From Pseudomonadales bacterium (GTDB taxonomy: Bacteria; Pseudomonadota; Gammaproteobacteria; Pseudomonadales; Azotimanducaceae), in assembly GCA_019634925.1 (NCBI GenBank), contig JAHCAL010000003.1:1-64000 (forward strand): a DNA stretch of 64,000 nt, written 5' to 3'. The notes under the pieces are model-generated. The model had not been told where the DNA came from, ran no database searches, and worked only from the letters and a program-made list of their open reading frames with translations. Below are positions 48,292 to 57,362 of this stretch, piece by piece. The first letter of the stretch is position 1. Each line of letters begins with the position of its first letter. The translations under genes and the position numbers were made by a program.

Positions 48292-49485
48292 TCAAGGTGT
48301 GCGCAGGCGCCGCCCGATCCGGCCCATGGCCGCGAACAGCAATACGTAGACCAGTGCCGCGACCGCGTAGGGCGCCGCCGAATCGAGCTGGTACAGCGCG
48401 CCGCCGATCAGCGGCCCGATGGTGAAACCGAGTGGTCCGCAGGATCCCGCGACACCCGCCACGGCCCCCTGTTCCTCCGCGGACACCGCGAGTGACGCCC
48501 CGGCCATGAAGCCGGGTCCGGCGAGGCCCATGCCGAGCCCCATGATCATCGTCCCGACCGTCAGCAGGAGCTGGGATTCGGCGAACGCCATGGTCGTGAA
48601 GGCGGCAATCAGCAACGGCAACGCCAGGCGCAGCAGGGTGAACGGCGCGAGGTTCAACCGCTGCACGATGATCCCCTGCGAGATCAGCGAGCACACCGCG
48701 GAGAGCATCATCGCGAAACCGAAATTGCGTGCGGTCTCCGCCGCCGTGAGTCCCAGCGCGTCCTGGAACCGGAAACCCATGGTCTGCTGCACGAGCGCCA
48801 TGCCGGAAAACATCACCACGCCCACCACGATGAACGGCAGGATGCGCGGGTCGGTGTAGCGCAGGCGCGGCGAGCGTGCCGGTGTGCTGTGCCGGGGAGG
48901 TTCGGGCAGGAAACGCCACACGAACAGCCCGTTCAGCAATGCCACCGCGGCCATGACCCAGAGCGGCGTCAGCAGCGAGACGATCGCGAGTGCCGCCACG
49001 CCGGGCCCCAGGATAGAGCCCACGTTGTTCGCCGCGCCTGCGGCGCCCATGCCCCGGGTACGGTTGGCGGGGGTGGTGATATCGGCCATGTAGGCGTTCG
49101 CGGCCGGCATGGTCGCGGCCATCGCCGCCGCGTGCAGCATGCGTGCAATCACGAGCGCGCTGAACAGGATCCAGCCGGTCAGGAGGCCGTGGAGCCCCGC
49201 GTACAGCACCGAGTTGAACAGCACCGTGCCCGCCGTGAACCCGAACAGCCCGATCAGCATGACCCGCTTGCGGCCCCAGACGTCGCTGCGCCGGCCCCAG
49301 ATGGGGCTCGCCAGGAAGACCGTGAGCGAGGAGGCGGCGATGACCGCGGTGATCTGGAATTCGGTGAGCCCGATCTCCCGGCCGAGCGGCGCCAGCACGG
49401 GAAACAGCACGGTGAAGCCCATGCCGACGCTGACCAGGGAAACCAGCAGCGTGCGACGGGCCTGGGTCGCGGGAAACGGATCCAC
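48292..49485 (-). CDS. MFS transporter (TetA/YcaD-like exporter branch)
   Basis: The protein of about 397 residues has 12 hydrophobic segments, with the MFS loop SPIWGRRSDVWGRKRVMLIG between helices 2 and 3 and the motif-C-like GAAGAANNVGSILGPGV in helix 5, a sign of drug/H+ antiporters. GTG 49485 is the likely start; ATG 49569 would add 28 polar residues. It stands alone, divergent from the YjdF-like gene. Confidence 0.87.
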   Translation of the reverse strand: MDPFPATQARRTLLVSLVSVGMGFTVLFPVLAPLGREIGLTEFQITAVIAASSLTVFLASPIWGRRSDVWGRKRVMLIGLFGFTAGTVLFNSVLYAGLHGLLTGWILFSALVIARMLHAAAMAATMPAANAYMADITTPANRTRGMGAAGAANNVGSILGPGVAALAIVSLLTPLWVMAAVALLNGLFVWRFLPEPPRHSTPARSPRLRYTDPRILPFIVVGVVMFSGMALVQQTMGFRFQDALGLTAAETARNFGFAMMLSAVCSLISQGIIVQRLNLAPFTLLRLALPLLIAAFTTMAFAESQLLLTVGTMIMGLGMGLAGPGFMAGASLAVSAEEQGAVAGVAGSCGPLGFTIGPLIGGALYQLDSAAPYAVAALVYVLLFAAMGRIGRRLRTP

Positions 49486-49689
49486 GGCAGTTCCGGACAA
49501 AGACGCCGAGTTTAGCGCGGGTGGTACGTGAATTCGCGCCTGCGCGCCCCTGGATCGCTTCGCCGGCACGTCGCCGCCGCGCCGGGAAGCGGGCTAGAAT
49601 GCCTGCCCGTCGCCGCGAATCCCGGGAGTTCGGCGTATGACCATGCAGGAACAGCCGCTGCCGCAGGGCGTCGAACGGACCCGGTCCTG

Positions 49690-50331
49690 ATGGCCGGCGA
49701 CCATCCGCTGCCGGCGGTACTGCTCGCCGCACTCGCCCTGCTGTGGATCGTGCTCGCCATCGAGCCGGTGGACCGCGAGACCTGGGTGCTGGAGAACACG
49801 CTCCTGGTGCTGTTCGTGGGTGCGCTGGTGGCAAGCTACCGACGCTTCCGGTTTTCCGATGCTGCGTACGGCGCCATGTTCGTGTTCCTCTGCCTGCACG
49901 TGATCGGCGGGCACTACACGTATTCGCTGGTGCCGTACGATGCCTGGGCGGAGCGGCTCACCGGGACCACGATCAACGAGGTGTTCGGCTGGCAGCGCAA
50001 CCACTACGACCGGTTGCTGCACTTCCTCTTCGGCGCGCTGCTCGCGGCGCCGGCACGGGATCTGCTGGTCCGCGTCGCCGGTGTCCGGCCGGAGTACGGG
50101 TATGCACTCGCGGTCGTGCTGCTGATGGCAGCCTCGTCGCTGTACGAGCTGATCGAGTGGGGCGCCGCGCTGGTATTCGGCGGCGACCTCGGCATGCACT
50201 ACCTCGGCACCCAGGGTGACGAGTGGGACGGTCAGCGCGACATGGCGTTGGCCGCTCTCGGCGCGGCAATCGCAATGACTTGGGCGGCAGCGCTCGCGCG
50301 GCTGCGTGCCAACAGGAGACGAACTGCATGA
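49690..50331 (+). CDS. DUF2238 (YjdF-like) membrane protein
   Basis: The 213-residue protein has about six membrane helices and the DUF2238 blocks HVIGGHYTYSLVPYD, NHYDRLLHFLFGALL and LYELIEWGAALVFGG, ending with GTQGDEWDGQRDM. The conserved His/Asp/Glu residues in the membrane suggest metal binding or catalysis, but the role is unknown. The modA ATG overlaps its stop (ATGA). Confidence 0.87.
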   Translation: MAGDHPLPAVLLAALALLWIVLAIEPVDRETWVLENTLLVLFVGALVASYRRFRFSDAAYGAMFVFLCLHVIGGHYTYSLVPYDAWAERLTGTTINEVFGWQRNHYDRLLHFLFGALLAAPARDLLVRVAGVRPEYGYALAVVLLMAASSLYELIEWGAALVFGGDLGMHYLGTQGDEWDGQRDMALAALGAAIAMTWAAALARLRANRRRTA

Positions 50332-51143
50332 AACCGCTCGGCAATGCCACTCGCACGCGCCTTCGCCGGGTCGCGCTCGCGCTCGTCTGTATCCTGGTCG
50401 GCCCCATCGCGCTCGCGCGCGACCTGCCCAACGTGGCCGCTGCTTCGGATCTCAAGTTCGCGCTCGACGAGATCGCGGCGGCCTTCCACGACGAAACCGG
50501 ACTCGCGGTCGCGCCCACGTTCAGTTCGTCGGGCAATCTCTACCGACAGATCCTGCAAGGCGCGCCGTTCGAGCTGTTCCTGTCCGCGGACGAGGCGTTC
50601 GTGGACAACCTCGCCCGGGCGGGGCGCACACTTGACGCGGGTACGCTGTACGCGATCGGGCGGCTCGTGCTGTTTTCGCGCAAGGACGGGCCGTTCGACG
50701 CGGCCGGCGATTTCGCAGCGGGCAGCGCAGCGCTCGCCGACGCACTCGCGCGCGGCGCCATCCGCAATTTCGCGATCGCCAATCCCGAGCATGCGCCGTA
50801 CGGACGGGCGGCGCGCGAGGCGCTGCAGCGTGCCGGGCTATGGGACGCGATCCAGGGGCGCCTGGTGATCGGGGAGAACGTCGCGCAGGCCGCGCAGTTC
50901 GCGATCTCCGGTTCCGCGGATGGCGGGATCTTCGCGTACTCCCACGCGCTGGCACCCGAGGTGGCCGCGCGCGGCAACTGGGTGCCCGTACCGGAAGAAT
51001 TCCATGCGCCGCTGCGGCAGCGCATGGTGCGGCTCAAGGATGCCGGTCCGACGGCACGTGCCTTCTACGACTACCTGCAGACCGAAACCGCGCGGGCGAT
51101 CCTGGTGCGCCACGGCTTCACGTTGCCCGAACCGGCGCCGTGA
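50328..51143 (+). CDS. modA: molybdate-type ABC transporter substrate-binding protein
   Basis: The 271-residue periplasmic protein has a signal peptide (ALALVCILVGPIALA, to about residue 30) and the ModA blocks VAAASDLKFALDEIAAAFH, FSSSGNLYRQILQGAPFELFLSAD (in part) and GRLVIGENVAQAAQF. ModA binds molybdate or tungstate oxyanions through the early Ser/Ala-Ser and Ser-Ser-Gly loops. AGGAGA lies before the ATG. It is coupled to modB (four-base overlap). Confidence 0.85.
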   Translation: MKPLGNATRTRLRRVALALVCILVGPIALARDLPNVAAASDLKFALDEIAAAFHDETGLAVAPTFSSSGNLYRQILQGAPFELFLSADEAFVDNLARAGRTLDAGTLYAIGRLVLFSRKDGPFDAAGDFAAGSAALADALARGAIRNFAIANPEHAPYGRAAREALQRAGLWDAIQGRLVIGENVAQAAQFAISGSADGGIFAYSHALAPEVAARGNWVPVPEEFHAPLRQRMVRLKDAGPTARAFYDYLQTETARAILVRHGFTLPEPAP

Positions 51144-51817
51144 ACGACCTCGACTGGACCGCGCTAGGACTCTCGCTCAGGCTCGGCCTGCTGACGGTGC
51201 TGGTGCTGCTGCCGGTCGGCATCCTGCTCGGTCGCGTGCTCGCGTTCCGGCAGTTCCGCGGCAAGGGGTTCGTGGAAGCGGCGCTCGCGCTGCCGCTGGT
51301 GCTGCCGCCGACGGTGATCGGCTATTACCTGCTCATGTCGCTCGGTGGCGCCGCGCCGCTCGGCCGGCTGATCGAGCAGCTGTTCGGCCGGGGGCTCGTG
51401 TTTACCTTCGAAGGCCTGCTGGTCGCCTCGGTGCTGGTCAACCTGCCGTTCGCCGTGCAGCCCATGCAGCGTGGTTTCGAGGCGATCGCGCCGGAGGTCC
51501 GTGATGCCGCGGCGGTGTCGGGGCTCGCGCCCTGGCAGGTGCTCTGGCGCATCGACCTGCCGCTCGCCTGGCCGGGCGTGGTGACCGCCATGGTACTGAC
51601 GTTCGCGCACACGCTCGGCGAGTTCGGCGTGGTGCTGATGGTGGGCGGCTCGATCGCCGGCGAGACCCGTACCGCGGCGATCTCGATCTACGACAGCGTG
51701 CAGTCGTTCGACAACCGCGCCGCCGGAGCGATGTCGGCGCTGCTGCTCGGGTTCGCGCTGGTCGCGCTGGCGCTCACGTATCGCCTGTCGGCGCGGGTGG
51801 GACGGCGCGGTGCCTGA
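51140..51817 (+). CDS. modB: molybdate ABC transporter permease
   Basis: The 225-residue membrane protein has five helices and the EAA loop EVRDAAAVSGLAPWQVLWRIDLP, in which the ATPase docks. LPLVLPPTVIGYYLL and FAHTLGEFGVVLMVGG are typical of ModB/CysT-like permeases. The GTG at 51140 overlaps the modA stop; modC overlaps its end by eight bases. Confidence 0.9.
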   Translation: MNDLDWTALGLSLRLGLLTVLVLLPVGILLGRVLAFRQFRGKGFVEAALALPLVLPPTVIGYYLLMSLGGAAPLGRLIEQLFGRGLVFTFEGLLVASVLVNLPFAVQPMQRGFEAIAPEVRDAAAVSGLAPWQVLWRIDLPLAWPGVVTAMVLTFAHTLGEFGVVLMVGGSIAGETRTAAISIYDSVQSFDNRAAGAMSALLLGFALVALALTYRLSARVGRRGA

Positions 51818-52946
51818 CGCCGGTATCGACGTCCGCCTGCAGCAGGTCCAGGGCATCCCGCTCGACGTAGCGCTCGGCTGCGCGCCGGGCGAGCTGCTCG
51901 CGCTGGTCGGGCCGTCCGGCAGCGGCAAGTCGACCGTGCTGCGCGCCATTGCCGGGCTGTTCCGGCCGCGCACCGGAGCGGTGCGCTGCAATGGTTCCAC
52001 TTGGCTCGACACCGGGGCGCGTATCGACGTGCCGCCGCACCGGCGCCGGGTCGGACTCGTATTCCAGAACTACGCGCTGTTTCCGCACCTGACCGCGCGC
52101 GAGAACGTGCAGGCGGCGATGTCCGGTCAACCGCGCCGGGTGCAGCGCGAGCGTGCCGGGCAGTTGCTCGACCTGGTGCACCTGCACGGGCTCGGCGAGC
52201 GTTATCCCGCGCAGCTCTCCGGCGGGCAGCAGCAGCGCGTCGCGGTGGCCCGTGCGCTCGCCCGTGAACCGGCCGTGCTGCTGCTCGACGAGCCGTTCTC
52301 CGCCGTCGACAAGGTGACTCGGCGCAGGCTCTACGGCGAACTCGCCGAACTGCGCGCGCGGCTCGAGATCCCGACCCTGCTGGTCACCCACGACTTCGAC
52401 GAGGCGGCGCGACTCGCCGACCGGATCTGCCTGCTCGACCGCGGTCGTGGCCTCCAGACCGGTACGCCCGCCGACGTGCTCGCGCGCCCGGTGAGCGTGC
52501 AGGCCGCACGGCTGGTCGACCTGCAGAACCTGTTCGAGGCGGACGTCGTCGAGCAGCGCGAGGACGCCACCGTGCTCGACTGGCAGGGCCGGCGGCTGCT
52601 CGCCGGTCCGCACCCCGGATATCCGGTCGGTACGCGTGTGGCCTGGGCGATTCCGTCCACCCAGGCCCTCCTGCAGCGCGCCGCCGGCGCATCCGGCCGG
52701 ACCGACGGCGCGCCCGGCACCCGCATCGAAGGCGTCGTGGACGAAATCCTGGCGCTGAGCGAGAGCACGGTGATCGCCGTGCGCGTGTCCGGCGCCGATG
52801 CGCCGCGCCTCACGCTCACGGTGCCGGCGCGGTTCGCACGCAGCGCCGATCTCGCGCTGCACGCCACGGTCGCCGTCCGGCTGCTGGCGGAAGGCATTCA
52901 CCTGATGCCCGCCGCCGATCCGGCCGACTCAGCCGCAGGTGGGTGA
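51810..52946 (+). CDS. modC: molybdate ABC transporter ATP-binding protein
   Basis: The 378-residue ATPase has Walker A GPSGSGKST (about 33-41), the signature LSGGQQQRVAVARALA and Walker B LLLDEPFSAVD, followed by THDFDEA. A C-terminal TOBE-like domain (about 285-365) would sense oxyanion. Starting with GTG 51810, it overlaps modB. modABC is a complete importer and the DUF2238 gene lies in front of it. Confidence 0.9.
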   Translation: MPDAGIDVRLQQVQGIPLDVALGCAPGELLALVGPSGSGKSTVLRAIAGLFRPRTGAVRCNGSTWLDTGARIDVPPHRRRVGLVFQNYALFPHLTARENVQAAMSGQPRRVQRERAGQLLDLVHLHGLGERYPAQLSGGQQQRVAVARALAREPAVLLLDEPFSAVDKVTRRRLYGELAELRARLEIPTLLVTHDFDEAARLADRICLLDRGRGLQTGTPADVLARPVSVQAARLVDLQNLFEADVVEQREDATVLDWQGRRLLAGPHPGYPVGTRVAWAIPSTQALLQRAAGASGRTDGAPGTRIEGVVDEILALSESTVIAVRVSGADAPRLTLTVPARFARSADLALHATVAVRLLAEGIHLMPAADPADSAAGG

Positions 52947-54209
52947 GTCGGGCGGGTAGTAGACTGCGGCGAAGCCGCCGCCGGGCGTGCGGAAATTGGT
53001 GGTCTGGCCCTGGTACAGGCGGGCTGCGATCAGCAGCACGTCGCCGCGGTGCGCGTACAGGCGGATGTCGAACTTGAGCGGTGCGGCGGCCTCCGGCGCG
53101 TGCAGGCGCAGCCCCGGCGGCACCAGCGCCTGGGCCACGTAGTCGCCGGCCATGATCTCCGCGAAGACCTTGCGCGTGACCTTGTCGCCGCGGTACGAGC
53201 CGCGGCTGCCGAATCCGGCGACCGGTTTGAAGAAGAGACGGTCGCGCTCGGCCCAGTAGCGGTCGGCACGCGCGGGATCGATCACTTCCGTTCGCGGAAC
53301 GCCGCGCGCGAGCGTCGCGGCGATCGCTGGGTCCACGCCCCATGCCGTGAGCTGCCTCGGGTCGCACAGCACGGCCAGGTTGCGCTTGCTGGCGTACACC
53401 GCGTGTTCGTGCGGGTTCGGCGTGACGACGACGCCCGCGCGGTAGGCGGCGGCCAATACCGCGTTGGCCGGCTCGTCGAAGTAGAAGTCGGTCAGCCGGT
53501 TGTAGACGAGATCGATCGGACCGTACGCATGCTCGAGCCGTTTGCCGTCGAACCGGAGCTCGGCTGGATCGGCGATCACCGTGTCGATCCCGAGCGAACC
53601 GAACAGATCCGCGAACAGCAGGAACTCCGGGTAGAGGTACTGGCCCCGCGGGTCGCGGTCGACGATGGCGATCCGGCGCAGGGGCTCGGTACCGCGCGCA
53701 CGGCGCCATTCCGCCTGGAACATGGCTGCGATCCGGGTCGCGGCGCCGGTCGCGTTCGGTCCCGAGATCAACGCCTCGACCTCCGGGCAGCAGGCCCGCT
53801 GGGCGCGGATCAGTTCGACGTTGAGCGCCGCGCCGCCGGCATTGGTGTTGATCTCGATCAGCTGCGGGCCGTCGGCCGAGAGGTGGAAGTCGTAGCCCTG
53901 CAGGATGCCGCCGGCCGCCGGCGGCGGACGTGCGATGGGCGGTGCGTGCGCCAGCACATGGGCAAGGTAGGCGGGATTCGCCGCGACGCGCTCCACGGCA
54001 GCCACGATCGCGCGCATGGTCTCGACGTGTTCGCGGGCGACGAACACCGGTGCCGGCGCGAACAGGTGCGGGTGGGTTTCGACCACCGAGGCGGTGAGCC
54101 CGTGGCGTGCGAGGTCCTGCTCGAGCCAGGCGCGCAGCTGCTCGAGGTCGGTGCCGATGCAGAAGCAGTCGGCGTTCAGGGATTCGGGCGTGGGCGGGGT
54201 GGACTGCAC
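52929..54209 (-). CDS. ATP-grasp-like protein of unknown function
   Basis: The 426-residue cytoplasmic protein has ATP-grasp-like elements in the C-terminal half: a lysine strand RLFFKPVAGFGSRGSYRGDK (about 322-341), QALVPPG as the linker strand, KFDIRLYAHRGDVLLIAARL and TTNFRTPGGGF as metal/ATP strands. The N-terminal half has GGILQGYDFHLSADGPQLIE, with a glutamate/asparagine block INTNAGG. ATP-grasp enzymes ligate carboxylates to amines or thiols. GTG 54209 is the likely start. It lies seven bases behind the AI-2E gene and so is the third gene of the redoxin operon. It overlaps modC by 18 bases. Confidence 0.65.
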   Translation of the reverse strand: MQSTPPTPESLNADCFCIGTDLEQLRAWLEQDLARHGLTASVVETHPHLFAPAPVFVAREHVETMRAIVAAVERVAANPAYLAHVLAHAPPIARPPPAAGGILQGYDFHLSADGPQLIEINTNAGGAALNVELIRAQRACCPEVEALISGPNATGAATRIAAMFQAEWRRARGTEPLRRIAIVDRDPRGQYLYPEFLLFADLFGSLGIDTVIADPAELRFDGKRLEHAYGPIDLVYNRLTDFYFDEPANAVLAAAYRAGVVVTPNPHEHAVYASKRNLAVLCDPRQLTAWGVDPAIAATLARGVPRTEVIDPARADRYWAERDRLFFKPVAGFGSRGSYRGDKVTRKVFAEIMAGDYVAQALVPPGLRLHAPEAAAPLKFDIRLYAHRGDVLLIAARLYQGQTTNFRTPGGGFAAVYYPPDSPTCG

Positions 54210-54216
54210 CGATCGA

Positions 54217-55296
54217 CTACTCCGCGTCCGGCAACGCGTCCGCGAACGCCCGCCGGTAGATGCCGAGCACGGTGTCCAGCATGGCGGCGAGAATCGGCCC
54301 GACGATGATTCCCACGACGCCGAAGAAGGCGATGCCCCCCAGAATGGATACCAGCACCACCAGGTCCGGCAGTTTGGCATCGCGGCCCACCATGATCGGT
54401 CGCAGCACATTGTCGATCAGGCCGACCACGAGCGCGCCCCAGAGTGCCAGCGCGATCGCCCAGCCGGGACTGCCGGTGAGCGCAAGGTAGATGGCGGCCG
54501 GCACCCACACGATCGGGGCACCGAGCCCCGGGATGGCCGACAGCACGAACACGATGGTGCCCCAGAAAGCCGCACCGCTCAGGCCCGCGGCCCACAGACC
54601 GAGTCCGACCAGGAGTCCCTGCAGCGCGCCGATCACGAGGATGCCCTTGAGCGAGGCGCGGGTCACCGCGAGCCCGCGATTCACCACGAGGTCGCGGTCG
54701 GCGGCCGATAGCGGCAGGTGCGATTTCAGCCCCGCGATCAGGCGCGGCCCGTCGATCAGGAAGAAGAACATGGCATATGCCATCACGAACAGGCCGAGCA
54801 GGAAACCGAGCGTGCCCTGGGTGACCGTCGACACGTTCGACACCAGCCAGCTGCCGGCGGTGCTGGCCGCCTCGGCGAGTTTTTCGAGCAGGCTGTCCCG
54901 GTAGGGTTCGAGCCGCTCCGCATAGCTGAGCCAGTCCGGCAGCAGTCGGTTCAGCGGGCCTTCCGGGGCCATGAGTTCGCGCACCCAGGGGCGAATCTGC
55001 TGGCTCACGTGGATCGCCTCGGCCGCGACGATGCCGGCGAGTCCTGCAAGTGGCAGCACGATCGCGAGCAGGGCGCCGATCAGCAGGAGGATTGCGGCGG
55101 GTACGTCACGTCCGCCGAGCCGGGTGGCCAGCCAGCGGTAGCCGGGATGCAACAGGCCGGCGAACACGGCAGCGAGCACGAGCGGTACCAGGAACGGCCC
55201 GATCATGGCGAGGAAGGTCAGGCCCACCGCGGCGAGCAGGCCGATGACGAAGCCCTGGTGCAGGAGCCCCGGGCGTTCGTCAGTACTGCCGGTCAT
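54217..55296 (-). CDS. AI-2E family transporter
   Basis: The 359-residue inner-membrane protein has about eight helices, with the family block VLSAIPGLGAPIVWVPAAIY and DNVLRPIMVGRDAKLPDLVV near the C-terminus. The family (YdiK/PerM/TqsA) exports AI-2 in one case but also moves ions; the substrate here is open. It starts 18 bases after the redoxin stop and seven before the ATP-grasp gene, so the three are one operon. Confidence 0.9.
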   Translation of the reverse strand: MTGSTDERPGLLHQGFVIGLLAAVGLTFLAMIGPFLVPLVLAAVFAGLLHPGYRWLATRLGGRDVPAAILLLIGALLAIVLPLAGLAGIVAAEAIHVSQQIRPWVRELMAPEGPLNRLLPDWLSYAERLEPYRDSLLEKLAEAASTAGSWLVSNVSTVTQGTLGFLLGLFVMAYAMFFFLIDGPRLIAGLKSHLPLSAADRDLVVNRGLAVTRASLKGILVIGALQGLLVGLGLWAAGLSGAAFWGTIVFVLSAIPGLGAPIVWVPAAIYLALTGSPGWAIALALWGALVVGLIDNVLRPIMVGRDAKLPDLVVLVSILGGIAFFGVVGIIVGPILAAMLDTVLGIYRRAFADALPDAE

Positions 55297-55314
55297 GACT
55301 GCCCTGCAAGGTTG

Positions 55315-56412
55315 TTACGGCACGAACGGATCGTTGTAGTGCTCGGGGCCACTCTGGCGGATATCGGTCAGCCAGTCGCCGTCGTACGGCCAGCTCGCCG
55401 GATCGTTCGGATCCGGGCCCTGCCAGAATCGCGCGAGCGGTCCGGCCATGCCGGGTTCGAGCGACCATGCCTGGCGGCGGAACGTCCAGCTGTCCGGTAC
55501 CAGCCGGTGCGCTTCGCGGAAGTGTCGGGTCGCCGCGGCATGATCGCCGCGCCGTTCCAGCTCGGTCGCGAGTTCGAAGTGCGCGTGCCCGCGCGCGATC
55601 GATTCGTTGCGCGGCCGCGAGCGTTCGATGACGGCCGCGGGCGCAAGCGCGAATCGGCTGGCCTTGCCGTGCTGTACCCAGTCGCGCAGCGCGGCGTGAT
55701 ATGCATCCGCCTGGTTCGGGATCTTCATGGCCTCGCCCATGATCTCCATGAATCGCTGCGGCAGGGCAGTGTCCGGCTGGATCGCGCGGGCCCGTGGCGG
55801 CCCGGGCGGCGCCGGCGCCGTCTCCGCCGGGCGTACGATCATGCCCTGTTCGTCGATCCATACGCTCTGCGGAATGTTGGTGATGCCGAACAGTTCCGCC
55901 AGCAGGTGGTGCTGGTCGATCAGTGCCGGGTGCTGGGGCTGCGCGGCCTCGATGAAGGCACGGCAGCCTTCGGCACCGAGCGCGTCCAGGCCGACCGTCA
56001 CCAGTTCGAAGCCGAGCGGGTGGTATTCGTTCCTGAGTGCCTGCCACACGGACAGGTCGCCGGAGCAGCCTCAATACGGCGCCCAAGCGTACAGCAGGAC
56101 CTTCTGCCCGCGCAGGCTGGCGAGATGGAACGGGCGGCCGTCGAGGTCCGGCAGGGTGAAATCGGGCGCTTCGGCGGTGGTCAGCGCGCGCCCGCCGATC
56201 GACTCCGGACCGAGTGCCCAGAGCCCGTGGGCCGGCTCCTCGACCAGCGGCAGGCCCATCTGCCGGGCGACCTCGTTGACGCTTACCCGCTCGCCTGGGG
56301 CGGGGCGCAGGGGTATGCACACCGAGCCCTTGCAGGCCCCTTCCGGCTTGAGCTTCCAGCCGGTGCCGGCCTCGAACGTGCTGCGGTCGATCTCCAGCGT
56401 CTCCAGAATCAT
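55315..56412 (-). CDS. ResA/TlpA-like redoxin, probable selenoprotein (in-frame UGA = Sec114)
   Basis: The 365-residue frame starts at ATG 56412, with AAGGA before it. Residues 1-75 form an N-terminal segment with ACKGSVCIPL. A thioredoxin-fold redoxin begins near 82 (APDFTLPDLDGRPFHLASLR), and residues 105-125 read LLYAWAPY-UGA-GCSGDLSVWQ. The UGA (56071-56073) occupies the nucleophilic-cysteine site (UGC). The frame stays open and conserved-looking on both sides: the fold continues (GFELVTVGLDALG, GITNIPQSVWIDEQG with the cis-proline) and a helical C-terminal region follows. A SECIS-like stem follows the UGA. It may be a pseudogene only if the SECIS is fortuitous. Confidence 0.8.
56040..56056 (-). 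promoter_or_regulatory. SECIS-like stem-loop downstream of the UGA
   Basis: On the mRNA, CCUG and CAGG pair, then a single bulged U, then CC/GG, closing a GUGU loop. It starts 14 bases after the UGA. A bulged U two pairs below a loop with GU is the core of the SelB-binding SECIS of fdhF-type genes. A longer outer stem could not be seen by eye. Confidence 0.65.
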
Positions 56413-56551
56413 GCAGGAATCCTTTTCAGCGTTCGGGCCGACGATACGCCGCTCGTGGCCCGGTTGCCAGATGCGTCCGGCGCGCGCATTGTGGGGTTTC
56501 GCGCGTGCGGAATCTGCGCTACGGTCGGGCGGTTGGCAGGCGGAGCACTCC

Positions 56552-57271
56552 GTGACGACGAGCACCACCGACACGATCCTCGTGGTCGACGATGACGCAG
56601 TCATCCGCGCAATGATCGAGGAGTATTTTGCGGCCCAGGGCTTTGCCGTGCTCGCCGCGGCGAACGCACCTGCTGCGCGCGCGCTGCTGGTCACGTCGCG
56701 CCCGGCCCTCGTGTTCCTCGACGTCGGCCTGCCCGGCGAGGATGGCCTGAGCCTCGCCCGGCACGTGCGCGAGCAGTTCGACATCCCGATCATCATGGTG
56801 TCCGGTGCGAGCGAACCGCTCGACCGCATCGTCGGGCTCGAGGTCGGCGCCGACGACTATGTCAGCAAACCCTTCGAGCTGCGTGAACTGCTCGCGCGGG
56901 TCAAGTCGGTGCTGCGGCGTTATCGGCAGGGCCCGCCCGCGGCCGCGTCCGACGCGCCGCATCGGGTCCGGATCCCCGGCTTCGAACTCGACATGCAGTC
57001 GCGCCGCGTGTTCGGCCAGGATGACTCCGAACTCACGCTGACGCGCATGGAATTCGATCTCCTGCAGGTGTTCATCGAACATCCCAATCGGGTCCTGTCG
57101 CGCGACCAGCTGCTGAACCTGACCCAGAATCGCGACTGGGATCCCTACGATCGCAGCGTGGACATCCGTGTCGCGCGATTGCGCCGCAAGCTCGAAGGCG
57201 GGCCACGCGGACCGGACCTGATCCGTACCGTGCGCGGGGTGGGCTACATGTACGATCCGGGCGCGCGCTGA
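56552..57271 (+). CDS. OmpR-family response regulator
   Basis: The 239-residue protein has a receiver domain with the acidic pocket VVDDDA, phospho-acceptor D57 (LVFLDVGLPGEDG) and YVSKPFE with the conserved lysine. A winged-helix DNA-binding domain ends DIRVARLRRKLEGG and TVRGVGYMY. GTG 56552 has CGGAG before it. A strong terminator separates it from the following hybrid kinase, so they are separate units; the kinase is the obvious candidate partner. Confidence 0.93.
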   Translation: MTTSTTDTILVVDDDAVIRAMIEEYFAAQGFAVLAAANAPAARALLVTSRPALVFLDVGLPGEDGLSLARHVREQFDIPIIMVSGASEPLDRIVGLEVGADDYVSKPFELRELLARVKSVLRRYRQGPPAAASDAPHRVRIPGFELDMQSRRVFGQDDSELTLTRMEFDLLQVFIEHPNRVLSRDQLLNLTQNRDWDPYDRSVDIRVARLRRKLEGGPRGPDLIRTVRGVGYMYDPGAR

Positions 57272-57274
57272 TGC

Positions 57275-57310
57275 ACGGGGCGGAACGTTTCCGCCCCGTT
57301 TCGATTGTTT
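57275..57310 (+). terminator. intrinsic terminator of the response regulator gene
   Basis: ACGGGGCGGAA (57275-57285) pairs perfectly with TTCCGCCCCGT (57289-57299) over a CGT loop. TTCGATTGTTT follows, giving an efficient Rho-independent terminator four bases after the stop. Confidence 0.85.
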
Positions 57311-57362
57311 CCGGATTGTACCGCCCGGTCCGGTGTGCGGGCCGGCGCGCTAGACTCGCGCG

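Noticed and set aside
56049..56073. Redoxin as two genes or as a pseudogene with a nonsense mutation
   Set aside because: UGA is exactly at the active-site position, the frame is otherwise intact, the second part has no convincing start of its own, and a SECIS-like stem follows.
56413..56551. TGGCAACC-like sequence upstream of the redoxin gene as an ECF promoter
   Set aside because: It lacks the 17-base spacing and the GTGTnTAA element seen at the sigma locus.
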